The position numbers and the translations under genes are program-made. Below are positions 13,671 to 25,263 of a stretch of 64,000 nucleotides of DNA, one piece after another. The DNA is from Heracleum sosnowskyi (Eukaryota > Streptophyta > Magnoliopsida > Apiales > Apiaceae). The notes under the pieces were generated by a model. The model ran no database searches. It was not told where the DNA came from and saw nothing but the letters and a program-made list of their open reading frames with translations. Location of the stretch: assembly GCA_030848705.1 (NCBI GenBank), contig CM061235.1, positions 129,192,228 through 129,256,227 of the forward strand, read 5' to 3'. The first letter of the stretch is position 1; each line of letters starts with the position of its first letter.

Positions 13671-13838
13671 TTCTTGAACCAGTTGATCAAGAAAATAAGT
13701 TTGTCTGTGTATGTGTGTTTCTTCTTGAACCAGTTGATCAAGAATCTAAATTTGAGCGTGTGTGTGTGAAGCCTCTGAATTTGCAAGCAGCTGGATAAAG
13801 GATATCTGAATTTGCAAACAGCTGGATAAAGGATATAC
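13671..13838. repeat. Two short tandem duplications downstream of SEUSS
   Basis: A ~54-bp segment containing 'cttcttgaaccagttgatca' occurs at about 13671 and 13720. A ~32-bp segment containing 'gaatttgcaa(g/a)cagctggat' occurs at about 13778 and 13808. Both lie 340-510 bp past the SEUSS stop on the transcribed side, so they may fall in its 3' untranslated region. That assignment is inferred. Confidence 0.6.
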
Positions 13839-14176
13839 AGGAAGTAGAGTTCAATTTTTAATATACTCCCACCTGCAGAAGCTCCACACTTCCTGTATTT
13901 CCAATCCCAGTGGTGTGTGCAAGGACAAGCAGGCAGGCATTTATCTAAATGTACTAACTTTTGATAAAAAGACCAAGTATAAAGAAAAAATTGGGTGGAC
14001 AAAAAGAGCAACTCGATGTATTTCACATCTTAATGACCAAACACTGCTATATGTTTTTCTTTTCTCTAAAACTAGTACATAGTGCCAGGGGAAGCCCTAA
14101 AACCATTCATCTATCTAACCATTTCTAGCTCCACAAGGCCAGGTCAACTTCTGCCAAACACGATCTACATAGTACT

Positions 14177-17100
14177 TTATGGAGATGATTTCCAGTCAAA
14201 TTGTAGACCATTGAAACCATTCACTGCTCCAAGACCATTAAGCATACTCATATCCTGTTGCTGATGATTATTCACGTTCTGATCTCGATTCACTGTCATC
14301 CCTACCCTTCCATTCATGCTGGTAGAATTTTGGAGCATTGCACCTCGGGCTCCAAGTCCATTACCCATGTTTCCAAATCCAACCCCAATACCTGAATTGC
14401 CATTGACATTTCCATTTGCCACGAGACTATTACCACCACCTAGGATGCCGTTGCTGCTTGACTGTACTAATCTGTTTGCATTTTTCATTTCATTTCCCAA
14501 TGAACCCCCACCTGCCATACCAGTACCACCAAGTTGCGAAGACATCATCATATCATGTATTATTTTCTGGACAGAGCTCTGTGAATCATTGGGGTCAGGA
14601 TCACCGGAAACAGCAGGCTGTTGCATGGAATTGTTTGGGGAAGTAACAGTATTCATGTGTGCTGAAGCTGTCAATCCATTTTGAGAAGTTTGTGGGGGGT
14701 TGTTAGTTGCGGAAGGGGTTGGTGACTGGAAAGGAGAATGGTTGGACTGAACTTGCGGGATAGTAGCTGATGATCCAGGAGAAGGAATCTGAGACCCACC
14801 TCCTCCGTACGGACTGTTTGCACTATGCCCTGGGTTTTGTTGTCTAGAGTTCATCGATTTATGATTTATGAGGCCGGCAATGGTACTTGTGGAAGAAGTA
14901 GCAGGTGCTGAGTTCAGAGAGTTATTAACGCTCTGTATACCATTGTTGGTAGAAGCCATCTGCATAATAGTAGCCTGGACAGAGTCCTCATTATTGGAGT
15001 TCCCTGTGGCTGGTCGCTGTTGCAGTTGTTGATCAGGTTGCTGGGTTTGAGATCCTGAAAAAGTACCTGTTCTGCGAGGAAACTTGGCCAAGCTCTCTTA
15101 AAGGAAAAAGGCCAAAAATAATGTGGCAGTCAATTTAGCATCCATTGAACATCAAGGTGTGCAGAAGCATAAATAAAAGTAACTACTGTACCATTTTGAA
15201 AGAATGACATCTAGGAGGAACTAAAAGGAACTGTATCCGAGTAACATGAACTAGAAGAAAGGCTATAACGAGGAAAGCAATAAGGATTCTAGGCTATTTA
15301 CTTGGTTTTTATGCCCTACACAACAGATGCATGGTTGTTTTGTGAACATTCAGCTTCAGGTGTAATGGCCTAAACTTTGTGAGTTAATCAGTTAACCTAA
15401 AGATTCAAGTTTGAATACCAAAGTTTGTGCATGTATACAAAAGAGCCGAACTACACTTTTATGTTTGTAAATGTGGACAGCTTGTTTAAAGCCTTTTCAG
15501 TTCGAAGCATTTCTTTCTGATTATTCAATTACAAATCTGCAACACCCAAATCCTCATTAATGTTTAACTAATTCACACGCTTATTTAATGAGATATTTTA
15601 TAAATGTAAACAAATCCAGGTCAGTGGTGAAAATTGACAGCTGCCATTAAGAGCTTACCCATAGGCCCAATCCCATTTCCTAGGCTGTAATCAATCAAAT
15701 CTCCCATGCTATTAACCACTTCTGATATCTGCATTGTAGCCACAAACAAATAAGTAATAAATCAACCATGCATCAATACAATCTAAAATTTGCAAGCCAG
15801 TTTGTGTCAACTACAACATAGTTGTGTTCTTTTCACAAGCTAGTCGATACTTTCAACCACGTTGTGCTAGAAGAGGGGAAAATTTAATAATGTGATTCAG
15901 ACACTCAATGATAGGGAAAATTTAAGTGTCCAAGGGGACGAAATATAAGAAGTTCACATCAGTTTTTTACAAATAATATTAAATATCTAAAGGGAATATT
16001 GCAAGAAAGTATTCCCTTAAATTCAAGTCCATCTACGTATCTAACACAATAATGCATGGAATTGGGAAAGAAAAAATTATATAAACAGCAACAAACACAT
16101 ATACTGATTAATTGTAGATAAGGGACCTCCATATCAGGTTAGCCCCATACTCAACAAAGCGCTTTAAGTAATTAATTATGATTCAACCAGGCGAACCTAG
16201 TTGTAATTACAAATAAAAAGTAATATACCTAAACATACATTACATACATATATATATAGATAAAATGATACGATAGAAAGTTAAATTTCAATAGCAACAG
16301 AATAACCATTTAAAAAATAGCCACAAATCTATCTGTTGCATTTATTAAACCCTAGTAGTTAATCAACTTCCCACAAATCTAAATATCCCATTTATCTCAA
16401 TTTAGTAGCAAAATATATGACATGAGATGTCAGGAGCATTATCAAACATGTAGAAGTGCAATACCTGAAGACACCGCACATATCGCTTAGTATACCCTAA
16501 ATCATTTACCAGAGGTACCTCCAAAGCTTTTGCCAACTGACGAGCTGATGCAACAAACCTATAACAGAATTAATAATATAAGAACATTACACACACCAAA
16601 CACCTACAAAGTACTACAAGAATGTCTTATGACAATCGATATACATCTGACAAGATAATATAGAGTTTTCTTTTATCTCCCCCCCCTGGAAAAAAAAAAG
16701 TACAAGTGCATGCAGCCATGTGCAGCACTTTACCCTGATGAAGTAATGACAGAAACAATATTCACACATGCACGGGAACAGAACACATATTGAATATAAA
16801 ACTGTTTTATAGGCATTAGAACATAAAATCTACTGACTAGAGCATGCAAATAATTTCACTTCCTGTCTATAACATTCATTCTTCAATTAGGAACAATTGT
16901 TCTCTCTAGGACCTAAGAATTTGAAGTAGAATGAACTGTGAGATTTCAATACAAGGAAAGAATGATAACAGTTGCAATTTTGGGGGGGGGGGGGGGGGGG
17001 GGGAGGATGGATTCAAAACTTACATGTTACAGTTGTTTTGCAATTCTGGAACAGATAAATTAGGTGAAGCGATTTGGGTAGCAGCCTGATACTTCTGAGC

Positions 17101-20100
17101 AGCAGCTCCAAGCTGACTGACCTGCATGTACAGTCAGCAAAAGTCAATATGCATTTATAAACTCCGAGATACATCTCAATCTCACTTGAAAGTACACAAT
17201 TCCGATTACTTGAAAATTAGGGCTTGCTAACTAAGCCTGTTTACCTCATTACTCCACCTTATCACCCACATAATGTAGCATGAAATTAATAAATGTGTGA
17301 AATACCAAACAGGTCAACGTCAAGAACAATAACTAGAAACAGGACTCCACATTACTACATTAGTAACACCAAGGACTTAATATACATACTTCAGGTGATG
17401 ACTTATCAATCACAGGTGCTATAAATAGAATAGGGCTTGTCATTAAAAGGTTGCATACAACAAAGATATTAGATGAAAGAAGTCATTTTACATTGCTTGA
17501 CAACATTATGGTGATTGACTACGTAATATTTGTGAATATCGACAAACAAATATATTAATGAGACTGTTGAAACCTAAAATGGCACATACTTTCATATCAC
17601 CCAAGGATCACAATTTTCAAATCATGCTTTTCTAAAAGGATCAACGCACTGATATTTAAGCCATATATGGATTATTGTAACTGTAAGGGGACACATTTTA
17701 AATTTCAAAAAAAGTGTTAGCTGCACAGGTGGACATTTCTCAATGATCTCAGAATATGCAAACCTTAAAACTCAAGTGACAGCTCTATAAAAACATCTAA
17801 GGGGAAAAGCTAATTCGATATCACCTACAAAAACAGAATGCAGCAAAGAAAGACCAGTGGTAATGAAACAAAGACTTATTTCTTTAAAGAAAGTTTAGGC
17901 AGCATAATTAAGATTATACAGAAGTAAAGTTTATGTATCAAAAGAAGTAAGAATGTCCAAGTGATATTAGTAAGAACTCAACCCATACCTGCGGTATCAA
18001 TAATCTTCGAGGGATAAGCTCTTCGTGATGTCGAGCACAAAACTCCCAAGAGCATATCTGGTGATAGGAAGAAAAGAGATAGATGCCATGAATATATATT
18101 AACAATAACATGTAGTCTTAAAAATATAATTATATTTGTTGTATAACCTTTAGGTCTGAAGAAAAAACAAGCCTCAATTTCCCTTCACGGACTACACGGA
18201 GTTGCTCGAACACACTTTCTTGGATGGCTTTAACATAGTCGAGGACAATCTGACCAGACGAGTTCTGATACTCCTGGGGCATGTCAACATAAAGAAGTTC
18301 TTCTAAAGTACCGCTCTCGTACTTTATTTTAAAAAGCCTAGGCAGAACATCCGCCGTTGCCTCTGCATGTGTGCTTACAAGTTTAAGATAAATGATAACA
18401 AATATATATATATATATTGTTTATTTAAATGCATTATGTACACACTCGCATAAACATGCATGTCTGTGTGTCTGTGTTTGTGATGCATGCATATAACTAT
18501 ATATCAACGTATGTGTACATAAAGACTGCAATTAACTTAAATAAGTATTCCTATGAGACAATATTTATTTTAAAAATTGCACCTAGCTAAACAGAGAGAA
18601 AATTAAATGAGCCGGTCGCAACATTAAGAACCAGCAAAAACCAAGACTCTCAACAAAGAAACAAAACTCACCAAAACCGCGGCCAGGTTTGCGGTTACAT
18701 ATTTCACAGTGCCATACATCCTGCACAATTACAAATGAGGATTAAATCACTTCTAAGCTGTTTCAATAGGCGTATATAAATACGTCACAAAAGCTTATTA
18801 AAAAATTAAGTTAATATACAAATGTTATAAACCTTGGAACAAAATCCGCTTGCACACAGAAAATAAAATGTACACCTCTAACAAGTAACCATGTAAATTA
18901 CGAGAACCTGTTACTGATCAACTAAAGTGGGCAACACACAGGTTTGTTTGACTTAACAAAGTTCCTAAGCAACAAACCTGGGGAAAAACTCCAGTAGTTT
19001 GGCGACCATTTCCATACATTGAAACACACCATTTTTTCTTGGCATTTGGAGTAAAATACTCAGCAACAAATTTCCTCCAGAACTCAATATTGTTGTCCTA
19101 CAGTTACAAGGATAAAAAATAGCATTACTTTGGTAACATACTCGCATAATCAAAATAAACAAGGATTATATATGATAGCTAGATCTCACCTCAGGTCTGT
19201 GTTGTTGTTGATACATATAATGTGTCAGCCGCCTGGCACACATTCCAGGTTCATATACTGGTTTTGGAGGAGATCTTGCAGGCAAATTCTGTGGCTGGAA
19301 CTGAGATTGCAGAGGCGATCTCTGTTGAGTATTTGCTTTCAGGAGTTGTTGCTGGTGCTGCAACATGAGTCTCTGCTGATGCAATAGATTTATCTGGGCA
19401 GCCTGGGGGGCCTGTCTTGACATTTGAAGCAACTGCTGATGCTGCTGTGGATGCATATACGACTGATCAGAGTGTTGGCCATCAATCTTTACAGGAGCCA
19501 AACCTCGCATTGCCTGCACTTGTTGAGGTTCCAATTTCATTACATTTAGATTTCGCATAGCTTGCAACTGCAGTGATGATTGTCCATGTTGATCATTTGT
19601 CATTTGTGGCTCCAACTTGACAGGTCCAATTCCACCCATTCCACCTCGAACAGATTGATACTGTATCTGCTGCTGTAACTGCTGTTGCTGATGAATATTA
19701 TTGGAGGCAGGAAACTGTTGCAAAACCTGCTGATTGTGTTGAAACTTCTGAGCTTCAAGTTGTTGACCTTGTTGATCCTGAAACATCTGGTTGCCTGAAG
19801 AGTTGGCGAATTGTTGTCCCTGAACTTGTCCAGAGTTATTGGGATTGCCCATATTTGACACAGAAAACGACGATGAATGGGGATTGAAACCCATTCCGTT
19901 ATTGACAGTAGAAAGTTGATCAGACTCAGCCCCATTGTCAATAACCCCTCGCTGCGAACTCCCTGGGCCAGAAAGAGCAGCGCCTGGACCCCCATTTCCA
20001 AAACTCTGATGGAGGAGAGACGAAACATTCGCCCCATTAGCCAGCATATTCATGCCGTTGAACTGATTCCGCTGCTGCATATTGAAGCCATTCTGAAGAG

Positions 20101-20200
20101 AATTAACAGAACCACCTTGACCACCCATGAGGGCGGAATTCGACCTCAAGAGCGAAGGTGGAATAGACTGCCCCCCACCCGGAGGCCCCGAAGGCACCAT
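14177..20200 (-). CDS. SEU: SEUSS transcriptional co-regulator
   Basis: Nine coding exons with GT-AG introns: 20200-19190, 19097-18978, 18720-18672, 18362-18148, 18057-17989 (end uncertain by one base), 17121-17024, 16558-16465, 15728-15659 and 15096-14177. They sum to 882 codons including the stop, close to Arabidopsis SEU (877 aa). Residues 1-315 are Gln/Asn/Gly/Ser-rich, starting MVPSGPPGGG, with motifs such as GPVKLEPQ. Residues about 315-577 are the conserved LIM-binding (LDB-like) domain, with VYEPGMCARRL, EFWRKFVAEYF, DVWHCEICNRKPGRGF, ESGTLEELLYVDMP, ELIPRRLLIPQ and GYTKRYVRCLQ. The C-terminal 300 residues are low-complexity and end NGLQFDW. SEU family proteins act in the nucleus with LEUNIG-type co-repressors and MADS-box partners in flower and organ patterning (known for the family). 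The reading frame is intact, so this is probably functional. Confidence 0.93.
16982..17003. repeat. 22-G homopolymer in a SEUSS intron
   Basis: An uninterrupted run of 22 G on the plus strand is a run of C in the SEUSS transcript. It begins 20 bases into the intron after the donor at 17023-17022. It may be length-polymorphic or mis-sized by sequencing. Confidence 0.9.
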
Positions 20201-20762
20201 CTTTCCGATACAACACCTGCATACACAAATCTTGCATTAATCTCTGCAGGATCTATCATAACCAACAAATAATCAAATTAAACTCAAGTTTCCATAAAGT
20301 AAACACCTTTCAATCATTTCAACAACAAACAAATTAATCAAACACTAAAATTCCCAAATCTGAAAATTTACAATTAATCTTCACTTCAATTCCACAAATT
20401 CATACATTACACAATCTTAGCCTAAAAATTCAATCTATAAACAACCACCACAGCAATCTCAATAAAAATGACAACTTTACTACACAACATTGATTAATCA
20501 CCATAACTCCACTTGAGAAAACAATTAACATCAAACCAATTGATCATACATCAAAGATTCAATCTTTAAACAAAAAACACAACAAAATCAATAAAAATGA
20601 CAACTTTACTACACAACATTCATAAATTACCATAATCCCACTTCTAGAAACAATTAATAACAACATTAAACCATTTGATCATACATTAAAATGTGTAATA
20701 AAACAAAAATTCTTGATCTATAACTAGAATTTAGGGCATTTAAACAGCTGAAAAAACTTACT
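20201..20762 (-). other. SEUSS 5' leader intron and short leader exon
   Basis: On the minus strand, 'tatgcag' immediately before base 20216 is a good acceptor. It leaves 16 untranslated bases before the ATG at 20200. A strong donor GTAAGT sits at 20761-20756 after 'tatcta'. This predicts a ~545-bp intron within the 5' leader (20761-20217). The upstream leader exon would run from 20762 towards about 21100. RNA data would be needed to confirm its start. Confidence 0.55.
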
Positions 20763-21334
20763 AGATACAAAAAGGCAAATTCCACACTAACATCCTTCAA
20801 TAAAATTCCAAGATTTTGATTGAAACACAACCCCAACTACCACTAAATCACAAATTTGTATCTATCAAAGTTACACACATGTATATACACAACACTTGAA
20901 ATGACCCTTTTCTTGGCTCGAGTTAATTACATACACAAACACTATATGTAAAGATTTTATATGTATAAATTGCAGTTGTAAGTCTATACAAGTGATACAA
21001 AGTACAATAAAGACTAGAGAGATTTTGCTGTTAGTTCTTTGCTGTATCTATCTATGTTAGATTTTTAGAGAGAGAGAGAGAGAGTTAGAGAGAGAATTAT
21101 ATGTGTGTGTTTTGTGTGTGTGAGAGTGAGAGTTGTTCAAGCGGACGTCAAAGCTACATTAGATTGAATTGAAATGTTTATCATTCATTCTTTTACATTC
21201 ACACTCACCTTTTCTTTCTCAAAAATCAAGTCAAAGCTTTTTCTACTAAAACAAAATTTTAAAAAAAATGGAGTTTACACATAGGCACACACAATGTATG
21301 TGTGTTATGTGTACATGTGATGATTATAACAAAG
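20763..21334 (-). promoter_or_regulatory. Probable SEUSS leader and core promoter region
   Basis: On the minus strand this holds a CT-rich leader-like stretch, including (AG)9 on the plus strand at 21067-21084 and a GT/AC run at 21103-21121. Pyrimidine-rich sequence of this kind is common around plant transcription starts. No TATA box could be fixed with confidence. The tandem repeat block starts immediately upstream. Confidence 0.4.
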
Positions 21335-23400
21335 GATGTCAGGAGTATTTATAGGTTTGATCAAATGAAATTAGTCATGAATTTTGGTTTTATTACGCAA
21401 TTTGCCACTTGTAAATATATATTCGTATGAAAGGAAAACATATTTGATAAATAAGTTACTATTTTTACTATTTAATCTCCAATTTTAATTTTAATATATT
21501 TTGGTTACATAATTATTCATGATTCCTCAATGATGAAGTCCATTAGTTTTGTAATAATTGTGTCATTTACATATTTATTGAAGTTTAAATATCAAATTCA
21601 TGGAGCTTATTTATCAATTTCTAAGAAAAATCTAGAACAATCTAGAGGATATTTATAATATCTCTTAGATCATATTTGTGTAGATTCCTTTCATTTATTG
21701 TTAAAATTTGAATTTCAAATCTTAGGCTTTTTATTTAGAAATGAGATGATACTTTACGTGGGACCTAAGAATTACAATATATTGCAACAAAGATAAATAT
21801 TACAGAAATGTATTCAAAACCTGGATTTGAAATTAGATGTTATGTTGAAAAACGGCTCGACGGTAATGTATTAGTTGATAACTGATATCAATTTAATATT
21901 TTTGGATTTTTCACGTATTGAATTAGTAACTTAGTCTGATTTACAAATATTTTAAAGGAATTTAGTCTAACTTTTAAAATATTTTAAGAGGATGCCATGT
22001 ATTTATAGGTTTGATCATATGAAATTAACCTTGAATTTTTGGTTTTATTACACTATTTGCCACTTGTAAATATACATTCATATGAAAGGAAAACATATTT
22101 GATAAATAAGTTACTGTTTTTACTATTTAATCTCCAATTTTAATTTTAATATATTTTGGTTACATAATTATCCATGATTCCTCAATGATGAAGTCCATTA
22201 GTTTTGTAATAATTGTGTCATTTACATATTTATTGGAGTTTAAATATCAAATTCATGGAGCTTATTTATCAATTTCTAAGAAAAATCTAGAACAATCTAG
22301 AGGATATTTATAATATCTCTTGGACCATGTTTGTGTAGATTCCTTTCATTTATTGTTAAAATTTGAATTTCAAATTTTAGGCTTTTAATTTAGAAATCAG
22401 ATGATACTTTATGGGGATCTAAGAATTACAATATATTGCAACAAAGACAAATATTACATAAATGTATTCAAAACCTGGATTTGAAATTAGATGTTATGTT
22501 GAAAAACGGCTCGACAGTAATGTATTAGTTGATAACTGATATCAATTTAATATTTTTGGATTTTTCACGTATTGAATTAGTAACTTAGTCTGATTTACAA
22601 ATATTTTAAAGGAATTTAGTCTAACTTTTAAAATATTTTAAGAGGATGTCATGTATTTATAGGTTTGATCATATGAAATTAACCTTGACTTTTTGATTTT
22701 ATTACACTATTTGCCACTTGTAAATATACATTCATATGAAAGGAAAACATATTTGATAAATAAGTTACTTTATTTACTATTTAATTTCCAATTTTAATTT
22801 TAATATATTTTGGTTACATACTTATCCATGATTCCTCAATGATGAAGTCCATTAGTTTTGTAATAATTGTGTCATTTACATATTTATTGGAGTTTAAATA
22901 TCAAATTAATGGAGCTTATTTATCAATTTCTAAGAAAAATCTAGAACAATCTAGAGGATATTTATAATATCTCTTGGACCATGTTTGTGTAGATTCCTTT
23001 CATTTCTTGTTAAAATTTGAATTTCAAATTTTAGGCTTTTAATTTAGAAATCAGATGATACTTTATGTGGGACCTGAGAATTACAATATATTGTAACAAA
23101 GATAAATATTACATAAATGTATTCAAAACCTGGTTTTGAAATTAGATGTTATGTTAAAAAACGGCTCGACAGTAATGTATTAGTTGATAACTGATATCAA
23201 TTTAATATTTTTGGATTTTTCACGTATTGAATTAGTAACTTAGTCTGATTTACAAATATTTTAAAGGAATTTAGTCTAACTTTTAAAATATTTTAAGAGG
23301 ATGTCATGTATTTATAGGTTTGATCATATGAAATTAACCTTGACTTTTTGATTTTATTACACTATTTGCCACTTGTAAATATACATTCATATGAAAAGAA
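21335..23400. repeat. ~655-bp tandem repeats upstream of SEUSS
   Basis: Three near-identical head-to-tail units plus a partial fourth. The landmark 'gtatttataggtttgatca' recurs near 21345, 21999, 22653 and 23308, giving periods of about 653-656 bp. 'caacaaagataaatattaca' and 'ttgataactgatatcaattt' recur once per unit. Differences between units are scattered single bases and small indels. The array starts roughly 250 bp from the likely SEUSS leader, so it occupies the promoter-proximal region. Confidence 0.85.
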
Positions 23401-24040
23401 AAATCAAGAGGATACTGATAATATCTTGGATCATGTTTGTGTAGATTTTATTAATTATTATTAAAATTTGAATTTCAAATTTAGAAGCCATGTTATTTAG
23501 AAGTCAATTGATAATTTATGTGGGACCTAAGGATGAGAATAACCGGAAGAAAGGAAATCAATTAGTTATTCGACAAAATTTAATTTATTCAATGATCAAA
23601 ATTAGACGAGGAAATATAGCTCGAAGACGTAAAACATAAATTCGTTTATTTGCATAAATCTTTCGAGTGGCTCATTCAAGACTTTCTCGAACAATTACTC
23701 AATATATTTGCAACAAAAAGATGTATTACATAAATGTATTTATAATATGATTTTGAAATTAGATGTTATTTCGAAAAATGACTCAACAGTAATTTATAAG
23801 TTGCCAGTTAATATTAATTTAGTATTTTTCAAATTTTTAATTTTCACGTGCTCCTTTTGTTTAAATTAGTAATTTGGTTTGATTCTTACAAATATTTTAA
23901 AGTATATAAAAGTGATGATTTCGTCGAACACTTTTCAAATTTGAATGAAAATTTAAAAACTAAAATATTTAAAAACAGGAAAAATCGAAAAAAAATTTGT
24001 AAACCCATTTTTTTGTGTAATTCAAAATAAATGTAAAAGT
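23401..24040. repeat. Diverged unit of the long-period tandem repeat
   Basis: Carries the same landmarks as the 655-bp array: 'tatgtgggacctaag' near 23519, 'gaaattagatgttat' near 23755 and 'aattagtaatttggtttgat' near 23865. It is much more diverged and is broken by a plastid-derived insert at 23532-23702. It ends at the solo LTR insertion point. Confidence 0.6.
23532..23702 (+). pseudogene. rpl20: Plastid rpl20 fragment (nuclear plastid DNA)
   Basis: From the ATG at 23592 the frame reads MIKIRRGNIARRRKT, stop, IRLFA, stop, IFRVAHSRLSRTITQ. This is a clear match to the N-terminal third of plastid ribosomal protein L20, which characteristically has an IARRRRTKIRLFA...RGAHSRLTRTITQ pattern. Two in-frame stops and several substitutions show it is non-functional. 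Some 60 bases before the ATG may be plastid upstream sequence. Repeat-unit sequence resumes at about 23700, so the insert is about 170 bp. Confidence 0.85.
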
Positions 24041-25258
24041 TGTTAGTCACAGAGACATGTTTGTACTCATCAATTATAAAAAGTCTACTTAGTCATAGTA
24101 ATATTGTGTATTACTTACATGACCCCTTGACCAGGGAACCCTTTGCAGATTTTTCTGTTATGAATTATGTACTTAGCATTAGGAATCAAGTTCTCTGTAA
24201 GTGTATGTAAATCAGTCATGTAATAATTCTTGGAAGAAGATCCTTGGATCGTGCCTCAAGTTGAAGATGAAGACTGTAGAATAAAACAATTGATTTGAAA
24301 TGTTGAAATTTCACTAAGTACAAATTCGAGAAGTAAGTTTGAATTGATCAAGAAGTCTAGGATTCGAGAATTCAAGGATTCGATATGTCATGGATTCGAG
24401 AAGTAAAATACTATATTCGATATGTCAATAGTAGTTTGCTATTTGAGTTCTCAAACATTTCAGAAGTGAAGTGTACCATTCGAGATGTCAAGGAGATTAC
24501 ACTATTCGACATGTCAAGAAGTTCATAAGTCAAAACACTCACTCGATATACCAGGAATTCCAAAAATAAAAAGACTCATTCAAGAAGTACAATTCGATAT
24601 CTCAAGAAGTCTTGATCGAGAACTCGGAGATATCTAGTTGTTAAAGTATAGTTCTCGAATCAAGTACTTAGCCATTTCTCAGATGTGTCAAAGACAAAAT
24701 TCAAAGAAGATTCGTATGACAGAAAATCTACATATAAGACAAGGCACTTGTAGTGGTCCAACTGATGCAGAGTACACATGGAAATACTACAAAGAAGTTC
24801 AGAGAGATGATCAAAGTTAAACAGCTAAAGAAGTGAATCTGGCAGTATGCAAAACAAGAAGAAATCACATGATGTCAATTTTTACCAAAATAGTATAGAT
24901 AGAGTATGCTTAATATTTTGTTTGTTATTACTTTTTTAAATATAAGATGTGTACATGTTATAAGTATACAAAGTCATAACTTTAGTTGTTAAGTTTTTCA
25001 TTGTATTCAAGACAATCTCTCAGAGAAAAACGAGACTGAGAATACTCTCTTGTATTCACAATTTGTAGCATCTTTACATCTAATACAACATTAGATTAAA
25101 GTGAGTTCGTGTGTTCTTTCTATTCCACTTTATTTCCTGTAAGAACATAAATACTTGAGATACATTAACAAAACAGATTCAAACGAAAAATAAGTAAAAG
25201 AAAAGGTATAATATATCCACCCCTATATATTATACAAAGTGTTAACTCATTCTCAACA
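24041..25258. mobile_element. Solo LTR, 1218 bp
   Basis: Begins TGTTAGTCAC and ends CTCAACA. It is flanked by the five-base duplication AAAGT (24036-24040 and 25259-25263). The repeat unit it interrupts continues directly: 'aaaagt' then 'caaactcgactatta', as in neighbouring units near 25765 and 26780. No internal retroelement sequence is present, so it is a solo LTR from recombination. The part at 24330-24640 is packed with variants of ATTCGA(G/T)A(T/A)GTC. An R/U5-like region with 'ttgtattcaagacaatctct' lies near 25001-25020. Orientation is probably plus. Confidence 0.85.
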
Positions 25259-25263
25259 AAAGT

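Noticed and set aside
13607..14026. 139-codon minus-strand frame downstream of SEUSS
   Set aside because: It contains the local tandem duplications, shows no domain, and probably lies in untranslated sequence.
14316..14684. Proline-rich plus-strand open frames over SEUSS exons (also 19130-19387 and 19877-20272)
   Set aside because: They are antisense to well-supported SEUSS exons and have no independent support.
23848..24030. 60-codon frame and similar small frames in 25-27 kb
   Set aside because: AT-rich by-products of the degenerate tandem repeats, with equivalent frames recurring in other units.
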